DNA of 64,000 nt from Scybalousia_A sp964639765. GTDB taxonomy: Bacteria > Bacteroidota > Bacteroidia > Bacteroidales > P3. Positions 25,106 to 33,553 of this stretch are shown here, one piece after another. The stretch is from NCBI GenBank assembly GCA_964639765.1, contig CAZXEN010000002.1, positions 1 to 64,000 of the forward strand. Reading direction: 5' to 3'. The translations under genes were made by a program, and so were the position numbers. Every line of letters starts with the position of its first letter. Position 1 is the stretch's first letter. The notes beneath the pieces are model-generated. The model was not told the DNA's origin. It worked only from the letters and a program-made list of their open reading frames with translations, and searched no databases.

Positions 25106-25717
25106 AGTGTTATCGTTATGTTTTTATAAAACAGGAGTATCCCCCTTTTTGCGATTACAAAGATATAATGAAAAAAATATAAAAAAAATTCTTATTTTTT
25201 TTGGAGGTTTCAGATTTTTTTATAAAGACAGTCCTGCAATATGTTTTTTGTCATATAGTACAGAGCAAGAAAAAAGAAATTGTCTTTGTTGATTTTCTTG
25301 CTTTTATGATTTTTCACATTTTTTGGTTGATAAATATTTTGCCTATACAACATTTTTTTTAGAAAAAAAAGAAAAAACACATTTTTTTTACTTTTTTTAA
25401 TTTTGGCGTTCCAATGGTATAATTACTTGTTTTGTAGAGATTTTTTTTGTATGAATTGTATTTTTTTTACAAATTACCTAAAATTTTTTATCAACACTAA
25501 AAAGTTAATAATTTTCAAAAAAAGTTTTCTTCCATATAAAAACACCAAATTTTTGTTCTTCAAAAAAAAAGTTGGTTTTTGTAAAAAAAGATCAAGAGTT
25601 TAGGGTAAAAAGAGTTGGTTTTTGCAAAAAAACATCAAGACTTTTTTTCTGAAATCCTGATGTTTTTTCAGCATTGTTTTCTTTGCAGACAAAAACTCTT
25701 AAAAAAGATGCAGAATC
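25106..25717. other. AT-rich intergenic region upstream of dnaA
   Basis: This 612-base stretch is dominated by A and T runs. One DnaA-box-like word, TTATCAACA (about 25489-25497), and a GTTGATAAA-like word (about 25326) are visible, not a clear cluster. The right third holds a copy of the modular intergenic repeat. It could carry the dnaA promoter and possibly part of a replication origin, but the evidence is thin. Open frames here are low-complexity and not credible genes. Confidence 0.3.
25562..25669. repeat. Modular intergenic repeat, copy D
   Basis: Words in order: AAAAAAAAGTTGGTTTTT (about 25562-25580), AAAAAGATCAAGAGTTT (25585-25601), AAAAAGAGTTGGTTTTT (25607-25623), AAAAACATCAAGACTTTTTTT (about 25628-25648) and GAAATCCTGATGTTTTTT (25651-25668). 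Both W1 and W2 words occur twice in alternation. It lies between DJ-1 and dnaA, both on the minus strand. Confidence 0.72.
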
Positions 25718-26284
25718 TTATTGATTCATAAGGTGTTTGTATCTCATGCCTTCTGCTATTTGGTCTGCCGTTGCTTTATCTGTCAGTTGTTCTAAAAGAT
25801 TGTATGCATACGGAAATGCAGCTGCAGGACCTTCAGCAGTAGTAACATTCTTATCCACGGTAAGCAAATCTCCTGTGTATTCAGTTTTTGAAAACATCTG
25901 TTCAAAACCAGGATAACAGGTGGCACGGCGAGAATCAAGTATCCCCAGCTGAGCCAAAACCACTGCAGGAGCAGCACATATGGCTGAAATCTTTTTGCCT
26001 TTTTTATTTTGTCTAAGCAATGCGTCGCACAATCCTTTGTGTGCATACAGATTGCTTGCACCCGGCATACCTCCTGGCAACATAAGCAGTTCAGCCTCTT
26101 CGGTGTCTATCTCACTGAACAGACAGTCGGCTTTGATATCCACTCCATGAGCAGAAGTTACCATATAATTGTTTCCGATGCTTACGGTTTTCACATCAAT
26201 ACCGCCTCTGCGCAATACGTCCAGAGGAATAAGGGCTTCTATATCTTCAAAGCCTTCCGCTAAAAACATAAATACTTTCTTCAT
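25718..26284 (-). CDS. DJ-1/PfpI family protein
   Basis: The ~188-residue protein belongs to the DJ-1/YajL group: it begins KKVFMFLAEGFEDIEAL with the conserved Glu, has MLPGGMPGASNL, and the nucleophile-elbow Cys in ISAICAAPAVVLAQLG (about residue 105). Such proteins act as protein/nucleotide deglycases or redox chaperones; which applies here is unclear. A longer frame opens at 26455, but the ATG at 26284 gives the family N-terminus and sits next to a TAATTTTG promoter word. Confidence 0.9.
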   Translation of the reverse strand: MKKVFMFLAEGFEDIEALIPLDVLRRGGIDVKTVSIGNNYMVTSAHGVDIKADCLFSEIDTEEAELLMLPGGMPGASNLYAHKGLCDALLRQNKKGKKISAICAAPAVVLAQLGILDSRRATCYPGFEQMFSKTEYTGDLLTVDKNVTTAEGPAAAFPYAYNLLEQLTDKATADQIAEGMRYKHLMNQ

Positions 26285-26769
26285 AATATGCAAAATTACT
26301 ATTTTTTTTTGAATGCAGACGAATTTTATAAGGAAAAGAACAGCGTCCTGATGCATGATGCACAAAAATAACACTTGTATGCAGATGAAATACACATTAT
26401 TGAAAAAGAGAATGTTACATATTCCTAAAAACTCCCCAGCCAATAAACACAGCAATATAGATAATGATGAAATTTTATTGCAGTTTTTGTTTTCCTATAC
26501 TATTTAATATATATAAAGAGGATATGGTTGTCAATGTCAATGCGGTCATATATGGTTGAATGTCGGTTATAGGACATATAGACCTTCACTATGTCTATGT
26601 CATTAAATATGTGCTCGATATTGTTTTTGGTTTGTTTTTCTTATTGCACATAGAAATAATTTGTAATTTTGCAACCGAAAATAAAAGAATATCAAATCAT
26701 AACAATCTGTCTGATTAATGGGATTATATCTGTTTTAACAGGCTGGGTAAAAAAAAGAAAACTTATATT
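26285..26769. other. Divergent intergenic region with TonB-receptor promoter
   Basis: The 485-base region separates DJ-1 (minus) from the TonB receptor (plus). A promoter for the receptor is visible: TTG (26644-26646), 17 bases, TAATTTTG (26664-26671), leaving a ~95-base leader. An imperfect inverted repeat, GACATATAGAC and GTCTATGTC at about 26572-26604, could be an operator. Nothing else was recognised. Confidence 0.45.
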
Positions 26770-29094
26770 ATGGCTTGTCTTGGAGTCTGCTTAAAGAATA
26801 GAAATATATTGAGATTCAGTCTCTTCATTGTACTATGTATGGCATTGTTGCCGACAACTTCGTATGCACAGCAGGTAAGTGGTCAAACCTTGGATGCAGA
26901 CGACGGTCAGCCTTTGGCATTTGTTGAAATGTATTGGTCGGGTACTAATATTGGTGTGATATCTGATACAAACGGCGTTTTCTCTCTTCCTTTGCATAAG
27001 ACATCACATGCATTGATTGTCAAGTGTCTTGGTTATTTCAACGACACTTTGATACTGCATACCAAGACAGACACTGTTATTGAAATCAAGCTTCGCAAAT
27101 CAGTGCAGACATTAAATCAGGTCTTGGTGAGAGGCCGCCAAAAAGCCTCGTTTTCAAAAATGACAAGCATAGAACAGACAGAGGTTGTTACTATTGAGGG
27201 ACTTAGAGGACTGGCTTGTTGCAATTTGGGCGAAAGTTTCGAGAATTCTGCTACTGTGGATGTAGGCTATAGCGACGCTGTTTCGGGTAGCAAGCAGATA
27301 CAGTTGTTGGGACTTACTGGAGTCTATTCCCAGATGTTGCTGGAGAACACTCCGTTTCTTAGCGGCTTGTCAGCTCCGTTTGGTTTAGGCTATGTACCGG
27401 GACAATGGCTGGAAAGTATCTCAATAAGCAAAGGTGTGGCAACGGTAAAGAATGGTTATGAGGCTATTACCGGTACAATAAATCTTGAATATGAGAAGCC
27501 TAAGAATGGAGACCGTTTTTCGCTCAACTTATATGAAAACAGTGATTTGAAATCTGAAATAACGGCTAAAATCAATCACCGTTTCAACGAACATCTCTCT
27601 ACGGGCTTGCTCTTATACGGCACCTACAGCGCTGAACGTACCGATCATATAGGAAATGACGGTTTTTCCGACTATCCGTTGCAGCAGCAGTTTAACGTAG
27701 CCAACCGTTGGCATTACGAAAACGGTAAAGGTTTTGTGTCGCAGTCTCTTGTCAATTATATATATGAAAACCGTTTGGGCGGAGATATGCGTTTTGACAA
27801 GTTCATGCGTGGTAATGACAGTATATATGGCTTCGGCGGAAATACAAATAGACTACATTTCTTCACCAAGAATGGTTTTCGTGTCTCCAATACAGCTTCG
27901 GTTGGTTCACAAGTAGTCGGCACTTTGTTTAAACAGGATGCTTACTATGGAATGTCAGACTATAAGGGAGAGGAGAGGAGTTTATATGTCAATTTATTGG
28001 TTAATGACGAGGTAAGAGGCGGACATATTATGGATTATGGTGTTTCGTTCCGCTATCGTGATGTCAAAGAACAACTTAAATACTTTCCATACATAGGCGC
28101 AGTTACTCAGAACTTCTTCAAAGACGGAGACAATTTCTCTTATCGGGAAATAATGCCGGGAGTTTTTGCCCAGTTTACTTTTTTATATGGAGACCGTTTC
28201 AATGCAACACTAGGCTTGCGTTACGACTATAGTTTTTCGCCTTCAGAATCTATTCCTGAGGCATCAGCCTATTATGCCGGTGATGATTTTCAAAACCATG
28301 CCATTACACCACGTCTTCATTTCAGATGGAATGTATGGCATGACTGGATATTGCGAGGATCTGTTGGGCGAGGTTTTAGAACTCCAAGCCTTATTGCAGA
28401 AAATTTCGGTATCCTTGCCTCAGGAAGAAGAATAGTGCTTAATGAATGGATAGAGCGTGAAGAGGCTTGGAATGGAGGACTTAATCTTGCCAAGCATTTT
28501 AAGATAGGTGATGAGAGAGAAATCAGCCTTACGGTGGATTTCTACCACACTCGTTTTGTCAATCAGGCGGTTGTTGATCTTGATGTTGCAGCAGACGAGG
28601 TGCATATCTACAATCTTAATGGCCGTAGTTATTCCAATGTCCTGCAGATGGATTTCAGTATAGAGCCTTTTGAAGGATTTTCGGCTTCATTGTCAGGAAA
28701 AATCAACGATGTCTGGTGTTCTTACCATGGAATTATGAAGCGTAAGCCATACACATCCTTCTGGAAAGGGCTGCTTGTCTTGAGTTATCATACCCGTTTT
28801 GACAAGTGGCGTTTTGATTTTACCACTCAACTCAACGGACCGCAACGCCTGCCACTCAACAAAGGGACTGTGCAAGGAGAAACCAAAACTTATCTGTATA
28901 TGCTTTGTCAGGTTACGCGCCGATTCAAACGTTTTGAACTATATGGAGGAGTGGAAAATATTACAGACTACGTTCAGCCGCATCCTGTAATTGGCTATGA
29001 TGCTCCTTTTTCGCAGGCTTTTGACGCTTCCATTATCTATGCACCGCTGATGGGCAGACTTTTTTATGCAGGTATGAGACTGAGTGTGATGTAA
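26770..29094 (+). CDS. TonB-dependent outer membrane receptor, probably for a metal
   Basis: The 774-residue protein has a signal peptide (about 1-34, ending TSYAQ), a carboxypeptidase-regulatory-like domain (about 36-115, GQTLDADDGQPLAFVEMYW ... SDTNGVFSLPL), a plug domain (about 125-240, containing a CC pair in LACCNLGESFENS and LENTPFLSGLSAPFGLGY) and a 22-strand-type barrel ending YAGMRLSVM. The next gene encodes a small exported HMA protein, so copper or another soft metal is the likely substrate, by context. Base composition appears somewhat higher in GC than neighbouring genes. No SusD partner follows. Confidence 0.88.
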   Translation: MACLGVCLKNRNILRFSLFIVLCMALLPTTSYAQQVSGQTLDADDGQPLAFVEMYWSGTNIGVISDTNGVFSLPLHKTSHALIVKCLGYFNDTLILHTKTDTVIEIKLRKSVQTLNQVLVRGRQKASFSKMTSIEQTEVVTIEGLRGLACCNLGESFENSATVDVGYSDAVSGSKQIQLLGLTGVYSQMLLENTPFLSGLSAPFGLGYVPGQWLESISISKGVATVKNGYEAITGTINLEYEKPKNGDRFSLNLYENSDLKSEITAKINHRFNEHLSTGLLLYGTYSAERTDHIGNDGFSDYPLQQQFNVANRWHYENGKGFVSQSLVNYIYENRLGGDMRFDKFMRGNDSIYGFGGNTNRLHFFTKNGFRVSNTASVGSQVVGTLFKQDAYYGMSDYKGEERSLYVNLLVNDEVRGGHIMDYGVSFRYRDVKEQLKYFPYIGAVTQNFFKDGDNFSYREIMPGVFAQFTFLYGDRFNATLGLRYDYSFSPSESIPEASAYYAGDDFQNHAITPRLHFRWNVWHDWILRGSVGRGFRTPSLIAENFGILASGRRIVLNEWIEREEAWNGGLNLAKHFKIGDEREISLTVDFYHTRFVNQAVVDLDVAADEVHIYNLNGRSYSNVLQMDFSIEPFEGFSASLSGKINDVWCSYHGIMKRKPYTSFWKGLLVLSYHTRFDKWRFDFTTQLNGPQRLPLNKGTVQGETKTYLYMLCQVTRRFKRFELYGGVENITDYVQPHPVIGYDAPFSQAFDASIIYAPLMGRLFYAGMRLSVM

Positions 29095-29166
29095 TTCTTT
29101 TCGTAAGAAATCATAGATTATAATTTTTTTATTTTATTGACGTTATTAATAAAAACTTTTTAAACA

Positions 29167-29535
29167 ATGAAAAAGATATGTGTTATAATTCTTTTTGTGA
29201 TTTTCTGTGGCACGACTATGTTTGCCCAAAACAAGAAAAACACAAAAACCGTTGAGATTTCTATTCCCGGATATTGTTGTAAAGGCTTGAATGCTACTAT
29301 TGAAAAGACACTTGCATACGAGCGAGGTGTAGTTGAATGGACTCTACATCAGGAAAATAAATCTGTTACGGTTGTATACCGCGACAGTAAAACCAATCCG
29401 CAGAAAATAGAAAAGGCATTGGCTGAGAATGGTGTTCGTACTGAAAATTTCAAGCCTAATCCCCGTGCCATAGAAAAACTTCCAAAATGCTGCCAGCCAG
29501 CAGCACGAGGTGAAAATTCCTGTGATAAAATGTGA
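29167..29535 (+). CDS. Exported heavy-metal-associated (HMA) domain protein
   Basis: The 122-residue protein has a signal peptide (about 1-21, ending MFAQ) and a ferredoxin-like HMA domain (about 30-98). The usual metal loop CxxC is replaced by adjacent cysteines in PGYCCKGLNATIEK, as in a Bacteroidota subgroup. The tail adds more thiols (KCCQPAARGENSCDKM), giving five cysteines after the signal peptide. It probably binds a soft metal in the periplasm or at the outer membrane and works with the receptor encoded 72 bases upstream. Confidence 0.8.
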   Translation: MKKICVIILFVIFCGTTMFAQNKKNTKTVEISIPGYCCKGLNATIEKTLAYERGVVEWTLHQENKSVTVVYRDSKTNPQKIEKALAENGVRTENFKPNPRAIEKLPKCCQPAARGENSCDKM

Positions 29536-29555
29536 GTAGCCGACGTTCTGCTTTA

Positions 29556-29612
29556 CTGATATAGCTTTCATATCAGCAGACAGGACTGACTTAGTCCTGT
29601 CCTGTATTGTTT
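29556..29612 (+). terminator. Paired hairpins after the HMA gene
   Basis: CTGATAT/ATATCAG form a first stem at about 29556-29576, and GACAGGACT (29579-29587) pairs perfectly with AGTCCTGTC (29593-29601), followed by a moderately T-rich tail. They lie 20-65 bases after the HMA stop and probably end that transcript. Confidence 0.55.
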
Positions 29613-29719
29613 TATATCACACTCAGAAAAACAAAGCAGGCATGCAATAACCCCGCCGAGAGATTTAGTTTTAGATTCTGTAAAATAAAAATGTAAAACT
29701 TTCGTTCTATGTACGAGTG

Positions 29720-29733
29720 TTTATAGTTGTAAT
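29720..29733 (+). repeat. Direct repeat flanking the restriction-modification pair, left copy
   Basis: TTTATAGTTGTAAT directly precedes the ATG of the endonuclease gene. A copy with one extra T (TTTATAGTTGTTAAT) is at 32638-32652, 40 bases after the methyltransferase stop. The pair brackets exactly the two genes, which may mark an insertion; it could also be chance in AT-rich DNA. Confidence 0.35.
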
Positions 29734-30942
29734 ATGAGCAATATTGATAGTGAACAAATAAGATCAGACTTAAGTCTTGATATTGCACAAGACCAAATAC
29801 TTACTCCAAAACAACAACAAGAGGCAATGATACGCTTCTTGGGAGAAGAGCATTGCAAGATACAAGACATTTTGAGTTATCGTGTATTTACTTACACGAC
29901 TGCCAAGAAGAAATATATACTTTTGCATCGTGCTGTATCGTATTTGGGTAATCCACACCCTATTTTTAAAAAGCGTGTCCAGTTGCCACATTGGTATAAG
30001 GAGTTTTGCAAAGACATAAAGAAAAACAAACTACCATATGATGTTCGTTTTATCGGTGTGTACCATTACAAGGGAGTAATTGTCTTCGTTGATTTTCTCA
30101 AAGACACCTATCTCAAAAAGATTGTACATAACTCTTCAGCACATATATACATCAACGACCTGTTCCAAGCACTAACCAATGGCGTGTTCCATAAAGAGGA
30201 CATGTTCGGCAACCATATCTATGCCATTCGTGGCAACAAGTTCGCGAGTTATCTTTGTGGCAAAGAAACGGGCCAAAGTATATTGTTTTCTTTGTTTGAA
30301 CAGTTTAATCAAGGTTTCACTTTCGGCCAATGGCTTAAAGTATTACCTACTGTCAAAGAAATGGAAAAGGCAGATTGGTCGGAATGGAGGCAAACCGAAT
30401 GGCCAGGCTGGTATCTTGAATACAAGTTTAATCAGTTTACCATTGACAATAATACAGCACCTCATATCATTTACACAGGCCAGTCACATAAAGGGAAACA
30501 AGCAGGTGTTTTCGATTTCGATATTTGGTTTAAGAAAGCACAATTCTATGGCGACTTGAAAGCAAGTGATATTACGGCAACGATGGCACCAGGTAACGAC
30601 CAAACGACATTTATTGAGTGTATCAATATGTTCGGAAAGTTTTGGTATGTTATCTATGAACATGAGACTAAGAAAGACTCAGAAGCAACCGACTATAAAG
30701 AGGTTCGCTCTTACAATAGATACATGAAGAAAGACGAGTTGTCTTATGCAAAACGTCTTAAAACGGGTGTCAAGTTTATGAAGATGACCATTCTTGAACT
30801 CAATCGAATCAATTTTCGTGGGGCTCTATCTGAATTTAACCAAGGGCATCAACCTGATGGTTCCGCTCGTAATCCCAAATTCATGATAAAGAAAAAAGAT
30901 ATTGACAGTTTTGTTGTTTTCCGCTATAACTACCAACACTAA
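29734..30942 (+). CDS. Probable type II restriction endonuclease
   Basis: The 402-residue protein ends on the base before the methyltransferase start codon, the usual layout of a type II restriction-modification pair. A candidate PD-(D/E)xK nuclease core lies at about 259-277 (GVFDFDIWF ... FYGDLKA), with acidic residues on one strand and Asp-x-Lys on the next. No signal peptide or membrane segment is present. The family and recognition sequence are not recognised, so the call rests mainly on context and the putative core. Its composition resembles accessory rather than core genes. Confidence 0.65.
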   Translation: MSNIDSEQIRSDLSLDIAQDQILTPKQQQEAMIRFLGEEHCKIQDILSYRVFTYTTAKKKYILLHRAVSYLGNPHPIFKKRVQLPHWYKEFCKDIKKNKLPYDVRFIGVYHYKGVIVFVDFLKDTYLKKIVHNSSAHIYINDLFQALTNGVFHKEDMFGNHIYAIRGNKFASYLCGKETGQSILFSLFEQFNQGFTFGQWLKVLPTVKEMEKADWSEWRQTEWPGWYLEYKFNQFTIDNNTAPHIIYTGQSHKGKQAGVFDFDIWFKKAQFYGDLKASDITATMAPGNDQTTFIECINMFGKFWYVIYEHETKKDSEATDYKEVRSYNRYMKKDELSYAKRLKTGVKFMKMTILELNRINFRGALSEFNQGHQPDGSARNPKFMIKKKDIDSFVVFRYNYQH

Positions 30943-32598
30943 ATGAAGAAATTTAAATTCATAGATCTTTTCTGTGGCATTGGAGGTTTCCATCAAGCCA
31001 TGTCGCAACTTGGAGGGCAATGCGTATATGCTTGCGATATTGACGAAGACTGCCGAAAGACATATGAGGTCAACTACGGATTACGCCCCGACAGAGATAT
31101 TACTAAAGTTGATGCAACCAAAATTCCAGAGTATGATGTTTTGTGTGCTGGTTTCCCGTGTCAAGCCTTTTCTAAAGCAGGTAAACGATTAGGATTTCAA
31201 GATGAAACCAAAGGAACACTCTTTTTTGATGTGGAACGCATTATGCAGCAAACCCGACCCAAATACGCCTTATTGGAAAATGTGCGTAATCTTGCTTCTC
31301 ACGACGACGGCAACACTTGGCGGGTGATACACCAACATCTTGTTGCTATTGGCTACAATGTACTGTGTGAACCTGTCATCTTTAGCCCACATTACATAGG
31401 CATTCCACAACATCGAGAGCGAGTTTACATTATGTGTATCCGCAAGGACATTGGAGAGTTGCCCGAATTCCTTTTCGATACAGAAAAACTGCCCAGGTGC
31501 CGTATTGGCGACATTATGCAAGACGATAACGAGATTGTAGATATAGACCGTTACCGTCTCTCCAAAGACAAGATAGAATTGCTGAATCTGTGGGATGAGT
31601 TTGTGCATAATATTAAAGGAGATAAATTGCCTGGTTTTCCCGTTTGGAGCGAATATCTTAAACCTCTTGACCCAACGGAGGATATGACAGACTATCCAAA
31701 ATGGAAAATCAATTTTATCCTGAAAAACAATCAACTTTATCTCGAAAACAAAGCATTCCTCGACGAATGGCTGCCACGAGCAAAGAAACATCCATTATTT
31801 TTTGGTGCAAAAGCAAAATTGGAATGGCAAGCGGGACAATACAAGAACCCCAGTTTGTGGGACAATATCCTACAGTTTCGTCCATCAGGCATTCGTGTAA
31901 AGCCGGGAACCTACTTTCCTGCATTGGTAGCTATCACACAAACAAGTATTGTCGGCAGTCGCAAACGCTTTCTTACGCTCCGTGAGTGTGCAAGGCTTCA
32001 AAGTTTCCCTGACACGTTCCAGCCTGATGTGATAGAAGCGCAAGCCTATAAACAGTTCGGCAATTCGGTGAATGTAGAAACGGTAAAGATATTTGCCAAA
32101 TACATGTTTGGCGATAAAACAATATTAAAGAAATATTCCGTACAAAGCAGCATTGTACCAATCAACTTCTTGGAGATTGCCAAGGAGTTTCCAGAAGAGA
32201 TTATAGAGAACAAAGAGATAATCAATGCAGAAGGTCTTGATATAACAAAAAATCTGCTCGTTTCACTGGTTAAAAATGACACAATAGAATTACTGCTTGA
32301 CGGCTCAATAAATATCTACTACACCGGCAAGAAATTCCCTTCAACCATTGAACTCAATCACCTCTATTACTTTATGCCTTACCGAAAGAGTAAAGGCATC
32401 CGTGACCTCTATTATATCAAGGTTGCTCGTGTAGGTTCAAAACATGAAGTACATCCCGAAGCAGACCCAAACGATTTACGACTGGTATTTGAGATTGAGT
32501 TTGTCAAACAATTATTCCCCGACTATAAACCTATCAGGTTGGCTATATGGGAAACATTTACAGATACCAAATTGGAAAAAATCCTTCAAATGAAATAA
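30943..32598 (+). CDS. DNA (cytosine-5) methyltransferase with C-terminal extension
   Basis: The 551-residue protein has the m5C methyltransferase motifs in order: I, DLFCGIGGF (8-16); IV, AGFPCQAFSKAG with catalytic Cys73; VI, ENVRNL (112-117); VIII, IPQHRERVYI (154-163); a target-recognition region (about 200-305); IX, RECARLQSFPDTF; and X, QFGNSVNV (about 367-374). About 160 residues follow motif X, with no catalytic motif, ending WETFTDTKLEKILQ. This extension is unusual in length and could aid target recognition or partner binding. It protects host DNA from the upstream endonuclease. Confidence 0.92.
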   Translation: MKKFKFIDLFCGIGGFHQAMSQLGGQCVYACDIDEDCRKTYEVNYGLRPDRDITKVDATKIPEYDVLCAGFPCQAFSKAGKRLGFQDETKGTLFFDVERIMQQTRPKYALLENVRNLASHDDGNTWRVIHQHLVAIGYNVLCEPVIFSPHYIGIPQHRERVYIMCIRKDIGELPEFLFDTEKLPRCRIGDIMQDDNEIVDIDRYRLSKDKIELLNLWDEFVHNIKGDKLPGFPVWSEYLKPLDPTEDMTDYPKWKINFILKNNQLYLENKAFLDEWLPRAKKHPLFFGAKAKLEWQAGQYKNPSLWDNILQFRPSGIRVKPGTYFPALVAITQTSIVGSRKRFLTLRECARLQSFPDTFQPDVIEAQAYKQFGNSVNVETVKIFAKYMFGDKTILKKYSVQSSIVPINFLEIAKEFPEEIIENKEIINAEGLDITKNLLVSLVKNDTIELLLDGSINIYYTGKKFPSTIELNHLYYFMPYRKSKGIRDLYYIKVARVGSKHEVHPEADPNDLRLVFEIEFVKQLFPDYKPIRLAIWETFTDTKLEKILQMK

Positions 32599-32637
32599 AT
32601 ATGAGAATAATAATAAACTGCTTTATGATATTTACTA

Positions 32638-32652
32638 TTTATAGTTGTTAAT
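32638..32652 (+). repeat. Direct repeat flanking the restriction-modification pair, right copy
   Basis: TTTATAGTTGTTAAT repeats the 14-base word at 29720-29733 with one inserted T. Confidence 0.35.
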
Positions 32653-32885
32653 AAAAGTCTATAGTTATTTTTTTTGTATTATGGCGATTTGTATTGCTTC
32701 GTCAATAGGAATTTGTACTGACTTTTTAAAATAAATTTATACTCAATTCGTTTTATTGAATCAGTACATTTTGGGAGGAGTAGGCAGGGAGGTGTTGTTG
32801 GAACTGATTCTGAATGTGTTGATTTAAGCAGTCAGTGAAGTAGGGGAGAGGGACGTCTGTTATTAATATATAAAAACATAAGACG

Positions 32886-33325
32886 ATGAAAAAAATAAAC
32901 TATTTGATGCTGGCTATCGTGTTTATACTTCAGTTGGCAGCCTGTTCCGGACAGGATAGAGTGGTAACGGTTAATGATTTGCCTCAGACAGCACAGAAAC
33001 TTATCAGTACTCATTTTGTCGGCAAACAAGTGTCGTTGGTAAAGAAAGATGTTGAACTGACACATGTTAGTTATGATGTTGTGCTGAAGACAGAACTAAG
33101 TTGGAATTCAACAGCAAAGGAGAGTGGAAGGAAATAGACTGCAAAACTTACGCCGTTCCACAGGCACTTGTTCCGTCTGCCATAACCGAATATGTAAAGA
33201 ATAATCATTACGGAATGTAAGTTGTAAAGATTGATCGCAAGGGTTCCGCCTATGAGATAGAGTTGTCAAACGGACTTGAGATTAAATTCAACAGACATTT
33301 TAAGGTTCTGGAGATAGATGACTGA
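32886..33325 (+). pseudogene. Decayed PepSY-like (DUF2874 type) secreted protein gene
   Basis: The frame begins with a lipoprotein-like signal (FILQLAACSGQD) and a PepSY-like start (LPQTAQKLISTHFVGKQVSLVKKD). After VVLKT it shifts: a different frame carries the expected continuation (LEFNSKGEWKEIDCKTYAVP, LVPSAITEYVKNNHYGM). It then meets an in-frame TAA and resumes (VVKIDRKGSAYEIELSNGLE) to a TGA at 33323-33325. One frameshift and one nonsense codon make it a pseudogene. An intact relative of the family is present at 59188-60270. The upstream gap 32599-32885 contains only the short direct repeat. Confidence 0.75.
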
Positions 33326-33496
33326 GAGAGCAGCCCAAACCGTTGTTAGTGTGATACAACAGATACGATGTCCCAAAAAGCCGATATAAGTCTGTGACTG
33401 CCTACGGTTATTGCTGAAAAAAGCCACAAAAAACCAAGTTATTTTACCAAAAAGTCTAAACTTTCTGAGCTGAAAAACAGGATTTTCCATAAAAAA

Positions 33497-33527
33497 AAGA
33501 AGATGTATCCCCGATACATCTTCTTTT
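33497..33527. terminator. Bidirectional terminator hairpin
   Basis: AAGAAGATGTATC (33497-33509) pairs perfectly with GATACATCTTCTT (33513-33525) around CCC, with an A-run on the left and TTTT on the right. It can terminate the PepSY remnant (plus) and the convergent peptidase gene (minus). Confidence 0.85.
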
Positions 33528-33553
33528 GCTTTTATGGGTTTGTATTTTGAGGT

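Noticed and set aside
25403..25603. 66-residue plus-strand frame upstream of dnaA
   Set aside because: Phe/Lys/Ile-rich translation of A/T runs, overlapping the modular repeat; no homology features.
26284..26455. Longer N-terminus for the DJ-1 protein from 26455
   Set aside because: The extra 57 residues are Cys/Phe-rich and non-homologous; the ATG at 26284 gives the DJ-1 start and follows a promoter word.
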